A stretch of 64,000 bases of DNA from Martinezella tropici (GCA_000799755.1 JUHI01000003.1:186001-250000); one strand, 5' to 3'; numbered from the stretch's first letter, positions 10,705 to 19,500 are shown. The notes: a model not told the origin generated them from the letters alone. Program-made: numbers and translations.

Positions 10705-10866
10705 TCAGCCGATTAAAAATCCGAAGACGACGAGGCCGAGAAACAGGGCCGCCATCGCCAGCAAAATGGCGTCGGAAGCACAGGTTATTCCGGCCGGGCC
10801 ACGCCCCCTGTCTGAGGGGCGTGGATCGATGACTTTTCGAAGCCTGGCCAAAAGCGGTTGGCTCAT
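10705..10866 (-). CDS. Small membrane protein (53 aa) encoded between kdpA and kdpB
   Basis: A short ORF starting MSQPLLARLRKVIDPRP and ending FLGLVVFGFLIG. The first 30 residues are arginine-rich and contain one cysteine (C29). Residues 33-53 form one hydrophobic span, so an N-in, single-pass protein is likely. It starts 11 bp after the kdpA stop behind a good ribosome-binding site (AAGGA, 8 bases before ATG), and ends 48 bp before kdpB. Position, spacing, ribosome-binding site and hydrophobic profile support a real gene. I do not recognise the family. A role as an extra Kdp subunit or assembly factor is inference only. Confidence 0.72.
   Translation of the reverse strand: MSQPLLARLRKVIDPRPSDRGRGPAGITCASDAILLAMAALFLGLVVFGFLIG
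10799..10824 (-). repeat. 9-bp inverted repeat inside the small kdp ORF
   Basis: CCACGCCCC and GGGGCGTGG flank an 8-base loop, giving a very GC-rich perfect stem inside the 53-codon ORF, between kdpA and kdpB. It may act as an mRNA processing or polarity element, or simply reflect the arginine/glycine codons. Confidence 0.5.
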
Positions 10867-10877
10867 GACATCATTCC

Positions 10878-12581
10878 TTAGAAGGTCTGACCAGCGATCA
10901 TCGACAGATGTTCGACGATCGGTCCAAGCGCCAACGCCGGGAAGAAGGTCAGCCCACCGACGATCAGGATCGTGCCGACGAGAAGGCCGACGAAGAGCGG
11001 GCCGTCCGTCGGGAAAGTGCCGGCGGAAGCAGGGACCGTCTTCTTGCCGATCAAGGAGCCAGCGATAGCGAGGGCCGGTACGATGACCAGGAAGCGACCG
11101 ATCAGCATGACGATACCGAGCGTGGTGTTATACCAGGGGGTATTACCGGATAGACCGCCGAAGGCAGAGCCGTTGTTCGCCGCCGCCGAGCTGTAGGCGT
11201 AGAGGATCTCCGAGAAGCCATGCGGGCCGGAATTGCCGACAGATGCGACGGCGGCAGGCAGCACCACGGAGATTGCGGTGAAGATCAGCATGCCGAAGGG
11301 CAAGCAAAGCACGGCAAGCATTGCCATCTTCACTTCTTTGGCTTCGATCTTCTTGCCGAGATATTCCGGCGTGCGGCCGACCATCAGGCCAGCAACGAAG
11401 ATGGCGATGATGACGAACATCAGGATGCCGTAGAAACCGGCGCCGACACCGCCGACGATGACTTCGCCGAGCTGCAGGTTGATGAGCGGGATCATGCCGC
11501 CGATTGCGGTGAAGCTGTCGAGCATGCCGTTGACCGCGCCGCAGGACGCCGCAGTGGTGATGACAGCAAACAGCGAGGAGGCAGCAATGCCGAAGCGGAC
11601 TTCCTTGCCTTCCATGTTGCCGCCCTGGATGCCGAGCGCGTGAACGAGCGGATTGCCGGCGGCCTCTGCCCAGTAAGTGACAAGCACGCCGACAATGAAC
11701 AATACGCCCATGGCGGCAAGGATCGCCCAGCCCTGACGCTGGCTACCGACCATGCGACCGAAGACGTTGGTCAGCGCGGCACCGATGGCGAAGATCGACA
11801 ACATCTGAATGAAGTTGGAGATCGCGTCCGGGTTTTCGAACGGATGAGCGGAATTGGCGTTGAAGAAGCCGCCACCGTTCGTACCGAGCATCTTGATGGC
11901 CAGCTGCGAGGCAACCGGTCCGACGGCTATCGTCTGCTGCGCGCCTTCGAGCGTCGTGGCGTTGACATAGGGTCCGAGCGTCTGCGGCACGCCAAGATAG
12001 ACGTAGACCAGCGTCAGCACGATGCAGATCGGCAGCAGGACGTAGAGCGTCGCACGAGTCATGTCGACCCAGAAATTGCCGATCGCCTTACCCGAGGCAC
12101 GCGCGAATGCGCGGATCAAGGCCACCGCAATGGCAATACCGGTTGCGGCGGACACGAAGTTCTGCACCGTGAGGCCCGCCATCTGCACGAGATAGGACAT
12201 CGTGCTTTCGCCACCATAGTTCTGCCAGTTGGTATTGGTGACGAAACTGGTCGAGGTGTTGAAGGACAAATACGGGTCGAGGGACGTCATGCCGGCCGGA
12301 TTATACGGCAGGCTGCCCTGCAATCGCTGAAGGAAATAGAGAACGATGAAGCCGGCAAGGCTGAATAGCAGCATGGAGACCGAATAGGTCGTCCAGTGCT
12401 GTTCTTCGCGTTCGTTCGTGCCGGACAAACGATAAAGCCCCCGCTCCACAGGACCGAGGACGAAAGAGAGAAGAGTGCGCTCGCCGGTAAAGACACGCGT
12501 CATATAACCGCCGAGCGGTTTGACGAGCAGGAGTAAGATCCCGATGTAAAGGAGGATCTGAAGCCATCCGTTGAAGGTCAT
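10878..12581 (-). CDS. kdpA: Potassium-transporting ATPase subunit KdpA
   Basis: Potassium-selective channel-like subunit of the Kdp pump, 567 residues with about ten membrane spans. The filter-type loops [34 protein letters not shown] and a third segment around [11 protein letters not shown] are visible. It belongs to the superfamily of potassium transporters with four pore loops. It follows kdpF by 27 bp and precedes the 53-residue ORF. The length is normal for KdpA. Confidence 0.97.
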   Translation of the reverse strand: MTFNGWLQILLYIGILLLLVKPLGGYMTRVFTGERTLLSFVLGPVERGLYRLSGTNEREEQHWTTYSVSMLLFSLAGFIVLYFLQRLQGSLPYNPAGMTSLDPYLSFNTSTSFVTNTNWQNYGGESTMSYLVQMAGLTVQNFVSAATGIAIAVALIRAFARASGKAIGNFWVDMTRATLYVLLPICIVLTLVYVYLGVPQTLGPYVNATTLEGAQQTIAVGPVASQLAIKMLGTNGGGFFNANSAHPFENPDAISNFIQMLSIFAIGAALTNVFGRMVGSQRQGWAILAAMGVLFIVGVLVTYWAEAAGNPLVHALGIQGGNMEGKEVRFGIAASSLFAVITTAASCGAVNGMLDSFTAIGGMIPLINLQLGEVIVGGVGAGFYGILMFVIIAIFVAGLMVGRTPEYLGKKIEAKEVKMAMLAVLCLPFGMLIFTAISVVLPAAVASVGNSGPHGFSEILYAYSSAAANNGSAFGGLSGNTPWYNTTLGIVMLIGRFLVIVPALAIAGSLIGKKTVPASAGTFPTDGPLFVGLLVGTILIVGGLTFFPALALGPIVEHLSMIAGQTF

Positions 12582-12608
12582 GGAGGTAACTTTCCCTACC
12601 CAGCGCTG

Positions 12609-12698
12609 CTAGAAGCGCTCGGGGCGAATGAGAGCGTAAACCAGGTAGGCGGTAAGAAAAATCGTTACGCCGCCACCGAGAATGTAATCGAGAAGCAT
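12609..12698 (-). CDS. kdpF: KdpF, small stabilising subunit of the potassium pump
   Basis: A 29-residue hydrophobic peptide starting MLLDYILGGG and ending YALIRPERF, the typical KdpF pattern of one helix followed by a LxRPERF-like tail. KdpF packs against KdpA and stabilises the complex. It has its own ribosome-binding site (GGAGAG, 7 bases before ATG) and lies 14 bp after a second tiny ORF and 27 bp before kdpA. A longer ORF that includes it runs upstream without support. Confidence 0.92.
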   Translation of the reverse strand: MLLDYILGGGVTIFLTAYLVYALIRPERF

Positions 12699-12712
12699 TG
12701 CCGTCTCTCCGA

Positions 12713-12796
12713 CTAGAGGCTGTCGCAGGCCTTGGTGTAAGCGACACAGAGGAGGAAGAATAAAACGCCGATCCCGACAAGAATAATGTCCATCAT
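12713..12796 (-). CDS. Tiny hydrophobic peptide (26-27 aa) upstream of kdpF
   Basis: The ORF reads M-MDIILVGIGVLFFLLCV and ends YTKACDSL: a single membrane helix with two cysteines and a short charged tail. Two adjacent ATG codons can serve as start. AAGGA lies 10 bases before the first, which favours 12796. It is the first ORF of the kdp transcript, with kdpF 14 bp later. Size, hydrophobicity and tight spacing suggest a real membrane peptide. Its function is unknown; a second small Kdp subunit or leader peptide are alternatives. Confidence 0.68.
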   Translation of the reverse strand: MMDIILVGIGVLFFLLCVAYTKACDSL

Positions 12797-12857
12797 CGAT
12801 CGCGATTCCTTGATTGTTATTGTTGACTGCAGAAGCGATGAAAGGCGCGCTCCGACG

Positions 12858-12871
12858 AAGAGGCGCCTCTT
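12858..12871. repeat. 14-bp palindrome in the kdp leader
   Basis: AAGAGGCGCCTCTT is perfectly self-complementary and falls in the predicted untranslated leader of the kdp transcript, about 60 bp before the first small ORF. Confidence 0.45.
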
Positions 12872-12969
12872 TTCTCTCTGCCGAGGGGGAAGACCACTTC
12901 GTGTGTATCTTCGCCATACAATATGCGACTGAACTGCATTAACGTTCGAGACGGCCGGAATGTGGAAGA

Positions 12970-12986
12970 TATAAAAATCTTATAAA
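12970..12986 (-). promoter_or_regulatory. Putative KdpE binding site
   Basis: On the kdp coding strand the sequence is TTTATAAGATTTTTATA, two TTTATA half-sites whose starts are 11 bp apart, one helical turn. E. coli KdpE recognises AT-rich direct half-sites of this kind upstream of kdpF. A possible -10 (TATTGT, at 12918-12923) would place this box about 60-75 bp upstream of transcription start. Confidence 0.55.
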
Positions 12987-13350
12987 TGCCGATATGAGTG
13001 GCGGCGGCCCGAAACTATGCTCACACGCCAGCCCGCTGCCTGCCTCTGTTGCCAAATTCGTTGAAGAACCAGACGCAGTTCATAAACATGCGGCAGGTAT
13101 TTCATTGAATTTTATGGACTATCTACGCGAGATACCGAAACCATCTCCGCAATGGCCACCACCCTCAATGATTGTATATTAGCATACACTACCAGCTTCA
13201 CCTAGATGGAATTGCGAGACCGAATATAAAGCCATATGCATCGCGCTTGATGCCGCAACCCGACGGTGATTTAGTTCCAATCCATATGAGTCACACTGCG
13301 ACACCCCTTCAGGACCAATCGACAGCAAGCGAAAGAAGCGCGACGAGCAC

Positions 13351-14370
13351 GTGACGACCAGCATCCGACATATCGCCAGGCTAGCGGGGACCTCGGTCTC
13401 ATCGGTCTCCCGGGTACTCAATAATAGCGGCTATGCGTCTCCTGAGCTTCGCGAGCGCGTGGAGGCCGCCATCCGCACGCTCAGCTACACGCCGAGCAAG
13501 GGCGCTCGCATGCTTCGCGGTGCGCCGAGCCGGATGATCGGGCTGATGTTGCCGTCGATCGACGTGCCATTCTTCGGCATCCTTGCCCACGCCATAGAGC
13601 AGGACCTGTTCAGCCGCGGCTACCAGACGCTGATCTGCAGCACGGCCGAAAACATCGATCACGAAGCACGCTACATCTCGATGCTCCTTTCTCAGCGCGT
13701 CGATGGCGTCATCGTGGCGAGCGCCTTTGGCAGCACGAAACATTTCGAGACGTTGCGCGATGCGCACATCCCGATCGTTGCCATAGACCGAGATTTACCC
13801 GGGATCGCCGATGATGCCGTCATGGCTGACCATGAGCAGGGAGGGCGCTTGATGGCTCGTCACCTGATCGAGCTCGGCCATCGCGCAATCGGCATTGTCG
13901 GCGCCCCCGCCCATAGTCAACCGGTTCAGCTTCGGCTTTGTGGCATAACAGCAGAGATGGCTACGAGCGGCATCGCGCCCATCGCCGTGACCATGGCCGA
14001 GGAGCATAGCTTCACTGCCGCCTATCCGCTTGCAAAGGCGCTGGTGGCTTCACGACCGGACATGACGGCGATCATCGGGACGACGGATATTTCGGCGATT
14101 GCCGCAATTCACGCCGTTCAGGATCGCGGTTTTTCCGTACCCCAGGACTACTCGGTGATCGGCTTCGACGATCTACCTGAGGCAGCCTATGTCTTTCCAC
14201 GGCTGACGACCGTCGCCCAGCCGATCCGCGGTGTCGGCGAGCAGGCTGTGCGTCGATTGGAAGCTCTGATCGAGGAACAGCCGGCGGATCGAAAGCCTGC
14301 TGTTGGCGCAATCGCCAAAGTGCCCGTCAACTTGATCGAACGCGACTCCACCGGCCCCGTACGCGCATAA
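13351..14370 (+). CDS. LacI-family transcriptional regulator
   Basis: A 339-residue repressor-type protein. The N-terminal HTH (IRHIARLAGTSVSSVSRVLNN, shown in part) is followed by a hinge helix and a periplasmic-binding-like sensor domain ending VIGFDDLPEAAYVFPRLTTV. Translation appears to start at a GTG codon. It is convergent with, and 24 bp from, the end of a five-gene carbohydrate operon whose first gene carries a LacI-type operator at 19253-19270, so it is probably that operon's regulator. The effector sugar is unknown. Confidence 0.9.
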   Translation: MTTSIRHIARLAGTSVSSVSRVLNNSGYASPELRERVEAAIRTLSYTPSKGARMLRGAPSRMIGLMLPSIDVPFFGILAHAIEQDLFSRGYQTLICSTAENIDHEARYISMLLSQRVDGVIVASAFGSTKHFETLRDAHIPIVAIDRDLPGIADDAVMADHEQGGRLMARHLIELGHRAIGIVGAPAHSQPVQLRLCGITAEMATSGIAPIAVTMAEEHSFTAAYPLAKALVASRPDMTAIIGTTDISAIAAIHAVQDRGFSVPQDYSVIGFDDLPEAAYVFPRLTTVAQPIRGVGEQAVRRLEALIEEQPADRKPAVGAIAKVPVNLIERDSTGPVRA

Positions 14371-14394
14371 GGAGACCGGGCCCGAAGACCATGT

Positions 14395-15405
14395 TCATGG
14401 CCGGACGATAACCTTGATCTCGCCGGGCAACGGCACCCCACCAACCACCTCCGCAACCTCCTCGAGGCCGATCGCCTTCGTGACCAGCGAATCCAGTTCC
14501 AGAATCCCGCTCGCCACCATGGCGGCGGCTCGCGAATGGGTGAATGGATTAAGATAAGCAGGCCTGATGTCTACTTCGTTGACGAGCAGATCGAACGGCA
14601 AAACCGGCACCGCCAGACCCGCCGGCGTCACGCCGAACAGTATGAAAGCGCCGCCGCGCCGCACCATCTGCACACCGGTCTGAAGCGTCTCGGGAACGCC
14701 GGCGCATTCGATAACGACATCCACCCCGCCGTCGGTCAAATCCCGGACGGCGGCAACGACATCGGTCGCCGTTGGATCGATGGCCTGCGTCGCACCCAAC
14801 CGCAAGGCCGCCTCGCGCCGCGACAGCTGCCTGGTGATCAGGATGATCTGGTCCGCGCCAGCTAGACGTGCCAGTTGCACCATCAGCAGCCCGATCACGC
14901 CGCCGCCCAGGATCGCAACGCTTTCGCCCGGACGGATCTTCGCCCTGTCGATGGCGTGGATACAACAGGCGAGCGGCTCGCAAAAGGCGCCATGAACTGG
15001 ATCGAGGTCGGAGGGCAGTGTAAACGCCTGGCCGCAGGGAACCGCGACATATTCGGCAAAGCCGCCATCCCGCGTCACGCCGATGGCCTTCAGATTGGCG
15101 CAAAGGTTCGGTCGCCCACGCCGGCAGGCGGGGCAGGTGCCGCAAGCGATATTCGGGTCCACCGTCACGAGCTCTCCGCCGACAAACGACGAAACGCCCT
15201 CGCCCACTTCCTCAACCAGACCACAGAATTCATGACCGAGGGTCACCGGGATCGCCGTCGGATATTCGCCCTTGTACATGTGCCGGTCGGACCCGCAAAT
15301 GCCCGCGGCCAGCACACGGACGACGACTTCTCCCGGCCCCGCATTCGGCTTCTCGACCATGTGGATGGCCATCGATCCGATCGATTCCAAACGGACTGCC
15401 CTCAT
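14395..15405 (-). CDS. Zinc-dependent medium-chain alcohol/polyol dehydrogenase
   Basis: A 336-residue MDR-family dehydrogenase of the sorbitol/threonine dehydrogenase group. Catalytic zinc ligands are visible in AAGICGSDRHMYKG and GHEFCG, and structural-zinc cysteines in CGTCPACRRGRPNLC. The nucleotide-binding loop is AILGGGVIGLLMVQLA. It probably oxidises a polyol or sugar to a ketose using NAD. It is the last gene of the operon, 97 bp after the kinase, which is looser spacing than the rest. The substrate cannot be read from the sequence. Confidence 0.88.
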   Translation of the reverse strand: MRAVRLESIGSMAIHMVEKPNAGPGEVVVRVLAAGICGSDRHMYKGEYPTAIPVTLGHEFCGLVEEVGEGVSSFVGGELVTVDPNIACGTCPACRRGRPNLCANLKAIGVTRDGGFAEYVAVPCGQAFTLPSDLDPVHGAFCEPLACCIHAIDRAKIRPGESVAILGGGVIGLLMVQLARLAGADQIILITRQLSRREAALRLGATQAIDPTATDVVAAVRDLTDGGVDVVIECAGVPETLQTGVQMVRRGGAFILFGVTPAGLAVPVLPFDLLVNEVDIRPAYLNPFTHSRAAAMVASGILELDSLVTKAIGLEEVAEVVGGVPLPGEIKVIVRP

Positions 15406-15502
15406 TCTCCTCCTCCGAACTCAGGGACCGATTCGCCGATGCTACTGCGCTCGCCCGATGAGCGCCATAGCATCCAATTATCCGCACCGCGCTTTGCCCC
15501 GA

Positions 15503-16567
15503 TCATGTTTGAGCGCATACCGGCGGTGTCCCCTTCACATCCTCGAGAAGCACAGCCATGTCGGGAATACCATCCGTCGCGGTCGCTCCACCAAGACAAC
15601 GTGCGGCGGCGGCATGAGCAACGGCGCAGATACGCTCGATGGGCCAATCCTCATGCAGACCGTAGAGCACGGCGGCACAGAATGCGTCGCCCGCGCCCAC
15701 GGTGCTGACGATCTCTGCCGGATCGACCGGTCGAGAACGGGAGACAACCGGTGTGCGCCCCGGCGCAAACCAGATGCAGATTTCCGGGGCATGGATGATC
15801 GCTCCCTTGACAACGCCCGCCACGAGCAGCCGCTCGCCGGCTGCCAGAAGCGCTGCCTCGTCCAACTCTCCCTCTACGCCGCGCACGGTAATGCCGGTTG
15901 CCCGCCCGGCTTCGATCTCATTGATGACGATGAAATCGCAATATGGCAGAGCCGCACCGACCTTGGCCGCAAACTCCGTGTCCTCGCTGGAAACGAAATC
16001 GACACAGGTGGTCAGGCCGGCATTGCGCGCGGCCTCCAGCAGCCGCGATGCTCCCGAACGACCATCGGCATCGAGCGCGTCGAGACCGGGCAGCAACATC
16101 AGATAGCCAAGATAGAACAACCGGTAGCCGGAGCCTGCAAAGGTCGCCGGCGTAACGAGCGCATCCGTCACCGCGTCATTGGCACCGCCATGATAGAAGA
16201 AGGTGCGGTTCTGACCCGGCACATTCATGACATGGGTGTGCGCTGTCGCGCGATCCGAAAGCGCCTGCAGACCACCGACATCGACGCCGGCGCCCTGAAG
16301 GCGCGTCTTGACGATCTCTCCGTCTATATCCGCGCCGATACAGCCGGCCGCGGCTAATCTTGCGGGAAAGCCCAGCGACGAGAGATCAGTGACGACATTG
16401 GCAGCGCCACCGCCAACGCCGACATCCTGGTGGACGATGTGAGCGAGATTACCCTGCTCGGGCCAATAGGACAGCGTATGGACGCGGTCGACAATGAAGT
16501 TTCCCGCGCAGACGATGCCTCCTCCACTTTTCCTTTCACTAGTGCGAACCTCCTCCCCGGTTCGCAT
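15503..16567 (-). CDS. PfkB-family carbohydrate kinase
   Basis: A 354-residue ribokinase-like sugar kinase. It has the N-terminal GNFIVDR and GGGAANVV motifs of the PfkB family and the C-terminal signature VSTVGAGDAFCAAVLYG with the catalytic aspartate. It should phosphorylate a ketose or sugar acid with ATP. Its start overlaps the stop of the isomerase gene by one base (TGATG), so translation is coupled. The residues before GIVCAGNFIVD look like a weakly conserved extension, and the start may lie further inside. Confidence 0.9.
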   Translation of the reverse strand: MRTGEEVRTSERKSGGGIVCAGNFIVDRVHTLSYWPEQGNLAHIVHQDVGVGGGAANVVTDLSSLGFPARLAAAGCIGADIDGEIVKTRLQGAGVDVGGLQALSDRATAHTHVMNVPGQNRTFFYHGGANDAVTDALVTPATFAGSGYRLFYLGYLMLLPGLDALDADGRSGASRLLEAARNAGLTTCVDFVSSEDTEFAAKVGAALPYCDFIVINEIEAGRATGITVRGVEGELDEAALLAAGERLLVAGVVKGAIIHAPEICIWFAPGRTPVVSRSRPVDPAEIVSTVGAGDAFCAAVLYGLHEDWPIERICAVAHAAAARCLGGATATDGIPDMAVLLEDVKGTPPVCAQT

Positions 16568-17238
16568 CAGCCGCCCGCCTCATTCCACAGTGGCCTTAGT
16601 GGCGGCTCATCCTCCTCGATCGCGGCGAAGCGCCCGATCGGCTCCAGAAAGTAATTGTCGCTGTTGTCGTCGTTGACCTGGCTGACCTCGCCGACGAAGA
16701 CAGGCCCGCCGCCCTTGCGACCGTAAAAGCGATGATAGAGCCCGGTGTGGATCGTGACGCTCTGGCCGGGCGAGAGAACCAACGGTTCCCACGCGGTGAG
16801 CTTCTTTGGCAGACCATCGACCGGAACCGTCACATCGTCGGGCAGAACATTGCCCTCGGCATCCGTCGCAGCGAATTCGATGACGAGATCGCCGCCGGCC
16901 CTGTTGATGATGTCTTCCATCTTGGCTTGATGGCGATGGGTCGGCGTCACCTGCCCTTCCTCGACGAAAAGCAGCTTTTCGGCATAGGTGCGTTCGCCTT
17001 CCACGCCGACGATGCCGTTGCGCAGGCAGAAGAGCACGAGGCCACATTCGGCAAACCGGCCTGAGCCGAAGTCCGTGACGTCCCAACCCAGCTGATGGCG
17101 ACGCAGATAGCGCGCCGCTTCCCGATTGGCGGCGAAATCCGCCGCTGACCAGTAGCCCCATTCCGGCAGAGACCAGCGCCAATGTTCAAGGGTCTTGCTT
17201 GCGCGCGTGAGCGCTTCGTTGATCTCGGAACGCTTCAT
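16567..17238 (-). CDS. D-lyxose ketol-isomerase family cupin protein
   Basis: A 223-residue single-domain cupin. The metal-binding histidine/glutamate motif is visible as THRHQAKMEDIINRAGG, and a second metal histidine in IHTGLYHRFYG. These match the D-lyxose isomerase family, which interconverts D-lyxose with D-xylulose and often D-mannose with D-fructose. It overlaps the oxidoreductase gene by 4 bp and the kinase gene by 1 bp. It likely supplies the ketose to the kinase. The true substrate in this organism is not determined. Confidence 0.82.
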   Translation of the reverse strand: MKRSEINEALTRASKTLEHWRWSLPEWGYWSAADFAANREAARYLRRHQLGWDVTDFGSGRFAECGLVLFCLRNGIVGVEGERTYAEKLLFVEEGQVTPTHRHQAKMEDIINRAGGDLVIEFAATDAEGNVLPDDVTVPVDGLPKKLTAWEPLVLSPGQSVTIHTGLYHRFYGRKGGGPVFVGEVSQVNDDNSDNYFLEPIGRFAAIEEDEPPLRPLWNEAGG

Positions 17239-18392
17239 CGGACGGTCGCTCCTTCATAGTCGACCGGTACCACAATGTTCTCACGGCCGGATTTCAACGC
17301 CGCTGTTAGCACTGCATGATGAGCCTGCGCTTCTTCCGGCGTGGCGCAGGCAAAGCCGTTGGCATTTCCGCCTGCCAGCTCATCGACGAAAGCGGCCCAC
17401 ATCTGCTGGATGGCATCGGCAAAGCCGAACTCGAAGATCTTTCCGGTGATTGCCGGGAAGAGCGAACCGTATCCGAGGTCTTCGGTGCTCCAGGCCTGCG
17501 CGCCACCACTATAGTCCATCCACTGCCACTGACGCGGCGACTTGGTGGTGAAGAAGGCGCTCTTCTTCATGCCGAGGATGCGAATGTACCAGGTATTGGC
17601 CTCACCCGGCGCGATACGCCAGGTCTTCAGCACCATCGGAAAATCCTGATCGCCCGCGCTGACGCGCGTGCTGATCGTCGCATTGTCCCAGGTCGTGCAC
17701 GGCACCATGCCGCCCTTGCCATCCGGCCGCTCAGTGATCTTCTTGACCAGTTGCGCATGCAGGGTCTGCGGACGCCAGCCGAGACGCAGGGGCACATGCA
17801 GGACATGCATGCCGAGATCGCCCATGCAGCCATACTCGCCGTTGATATCGGCCATACGCTTCCAGTTGATCGGCTTCTGCCTGTCGATGTCGGAGGAATG
17901 CAGGAAGCCCGCCTCGACCTCAAGGATATCGCCCATCTCGCCGCTTTCGGCGAGTGCGATGACTTTCTGCGCGCCGGGGAAGAACGGCATTTCCGACGAG
18001 CAGCGGACAAGAAGCTTGGGGTTCTCAGCAAGAACCGCCATGATCTCGCGGTTCTGAGCCGCGTCCATGCCGAAAGGCTTCTCCCCAAGCAGATGCTTTC
18101 CGGCCTTCAGGATATCGACATAGAACTGCTGGTGAATCACATGCGGCACGGCACAATAGACGGCGTCTACATCCGGATTGGCAAGCAGCTCCTTATAGTC
18201 GCCGGTGAATTGCCGAACCGACGGCACATTGTCCTTGAACCAATCCAGAAGTGCCGGATTGGTATCGCAGACGGCGACGATTTCCGGTCGCGCCCTCGTA
18301 TCGGCAAGATGGAGCCAGCGCGCGGCAGCGCTTGCGAATTCGCGTCCCATCAAGCCGCAGCCGATAACGCCGAAGCGGAATACTTTTTTCAT
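17235..18392 (-). CDS. Gfo/Idh/MocA family oxidoreductase
   Basis: A 385-residue NAD(P)-dependent sugar dehydrogenase-type protein. The N-terminal Rossmann motif is GVIGCGLMGREFA, followed by the family's EKP motif in GEKPFGMDAAQN and a C-terminal substrate domain. Members oxidise or reduce sugars, inositols or their derivatives. It is the second gene of the operon, 21 bp after the aldolase gene, and overlaps the isomerase gene by 4 bp. Confidence 0.9.
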   Translation of the reverse strand: MKKVFRFGVIGCGLMGREFASAAARWLHLADTRARPEIVAVCDTNPALLDWFKDNVPSVRQFTGDYKELLANPDVDAVYCAVPHVIHQQFYVDILKAGKHLLGEKPFGMDAAQNREIMAVLAENPKLLVRCSSEMPFFPGAQKVIALAESGEMGDILEVEAGFLHSSDIDRQKPINWKRMADINGEYGCMGDLGMHVLHVPLRLGWRPQTLHAQLVKKITERPDGKGGMVPCTTWDNATISTRVSAGDQDFPMVLKTWRIAPGEANTWYIRILGMKKSAFFTTKSPRQWQWMDYSGGAQAWSTEDLGYGSLFPAITGKIFEFGFADAIQQMWAAFVDELAGGNANGFACATPEEAQAHHAVLTAALKSGRENIVVPVDYEGATVR

Positions 18393-18413
18393 GTTTACTC
18401 CTCCCAGGATGCG

Positions 18414-19238
18414 TCAGGCGAGATGTCGCGCGGCATCGTCGACGGAAGCCCCCTCGTGGACGATCGCCATCAGGGCACGTGTCATGCCGGCCGGATTATT
18501 GTGCTGGATGACATTACGGCCATAGACGATGCCGCGGGCGCCCTGCTCCATCAACTGCTTGGTGCGGGTCAGGATCTCCTGATCCGATACGCGGCCACCG
18601 CCCCGCACCAGAACGGGAAGCCCCTGAGCGATCTCGATGACGCGATGGTACTCCTGCACGTTGTCGCAGGGGTCCGCCTTGATAATATCAGCGCCAAGTT
18701 CGGCGGCCTGACGCACCAGAGGCAAGATCTTGTCGATCGCGCCATCGACCATGTAGGCACCCTTGGAATTATCCTGCATGACCAGCGGCTCGACCATCAG
18801 CGGCATGCCATAGATTTCGCATTCGCGCTTGAGGCTGTTCACGTTGCGCACGCAGGCGCGGTAAACTTCCGGCTGATCCGGCAGCATCAGGAGATTGACG
18901 ACAACGCAGGCGGCATCGAGCGCCACCGCCTGCTCCACACCCCTGTCGATCATCTCGGAAAACAGCGCCGAGGGCAGCGGATTACCGTAGATATTGGCAA
19001 TATCCGTGCGCAAAACCAGCGCCGGACGATTTTTGCCGGGGATCGCCTGCAAAATGGGGGCAGTTCCAGGCGGAAGCTGGATGGCATCGGGCGCGGCATC
19101 CGCAATCACCCTGATCGCCGTCCGCATGTCCTCGATGCCGGCGAGAAAGGTCCGCTCATTGAACATGCCGTGATCGATTGCAACGTCGAAGCAATTTCCG
19201 GACACGCCAAACAGGCGGTTGAGCCGCGCGGATTTCAT
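18414..19238 (-). CDS. Class I (DhnA/LsrF-type) aldolase
   Basis: A 274-residue TIM-barrel aldolase of the FbaB/DhnA/DeoC group. Visible features are the N-terminal FDVAIDHGMFNE and the phosphate-binding end VLVRGGGRVSDQEIL. The probable Schiff-base lysine is in GADIIKADPCDNV. It probably cleaves a phosphorylated ketose made by the PfkB kinase. The start at 19238 is chosen because GGAGG lies 7 bases upstream; a longer in-frame extension crosses the operator and is rejected. First gene of the five-gene operon. Confidence 0.87.
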   Translation of the reverse strand: MKSARLNRLFGVSGNCFDVAIDHGMFNERTFLAGIEDMRTAIRVIADAAPDAIQLPPGTAPILQAIPGKNRPALVLRTDIANIYGNPLPSALFSEMIDRGVEQAVALDAACVVVNLLMLPDQPEVYRACVRNVNSLKRECEIYGMPLMVEPLVMQDNSKGAYMVDGAIDKILPLVRQAAELGADIIKADPCDNVQEYHRVIEIAQGLPVLVRGGGRVSDQEILTRTKQLMEQGARGIVYGRNVIQHNNPAGMTRALMAIVHEGASVDDAARHLA

Positions 19239-19252
19239 CTCTTTCCTCCCAA

Positions 19253-19270
19253 TGTGGTAACGTTTCCACA
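19253..19270 (-). promoter_or_regulatory. LacI-type operator before the carbohydrate operon
   Basis: TGTGGTAACGTTTCCACA is an 18-bp palindrome in which only one base pair breaks symmetry. It has the central AACGTT with flanking purines typical of LacI-family operators and ends 14 bp upstream of the aldolase start codon, where a bound repressor would block initiation. The convergent LacI gene at 13351 is the obvious candidate ligand. Confidence 0.7.
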
Positions 19271-19500
19271 TACTCACAATAATGGCGGAACCCGATGAGT
19301 CAAGATCAATGCGGCATCGTCTCCACAGTGGGCAGCCGCTTCTACGGCAAGCCTCCCGCGCTGGGACACGAACAGTCGCAGGCCAAATAACCCCGGCGAA
19401 CTGGCCGCCGGAGCCCGTCACGCTATATCGAGGGAAGTTCTGGTAGGCTCGATATGACTTGGGGCCAAGGCATATCACCGATCACGGCAGCGGAGGCGAA

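Larger units (their letters stand above)
12797..13350. other. Non-coding region between the kdp operon and the LacI regulator
   Basis: About 550 bp with no supported gene; short ORFs here have no family resemblance. It carries the kdp leader (with a 14-bp palindrome), a likely kdp promoter, a KdpE-like direct repeat and a weak 5-bp inverted repeat at 13173-13188. Base composition is more AT-rich than in the flanking genes. Confidence 0.7.

Noticed and set aside
12994-13421. Short ORFs in the region upstream of kdp
   Set aside because: No ribosome-binding sites, no hydrophobic or domain signal, and poor codon pattern; the region is better read as regulatory.
17316-19298. Long plus-strand ORF (660 codons) opposite the aldolase and oxidoreductase genes
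   Set aside because: Antisense to two families with clear motifs; composition is that of a shadow frame.
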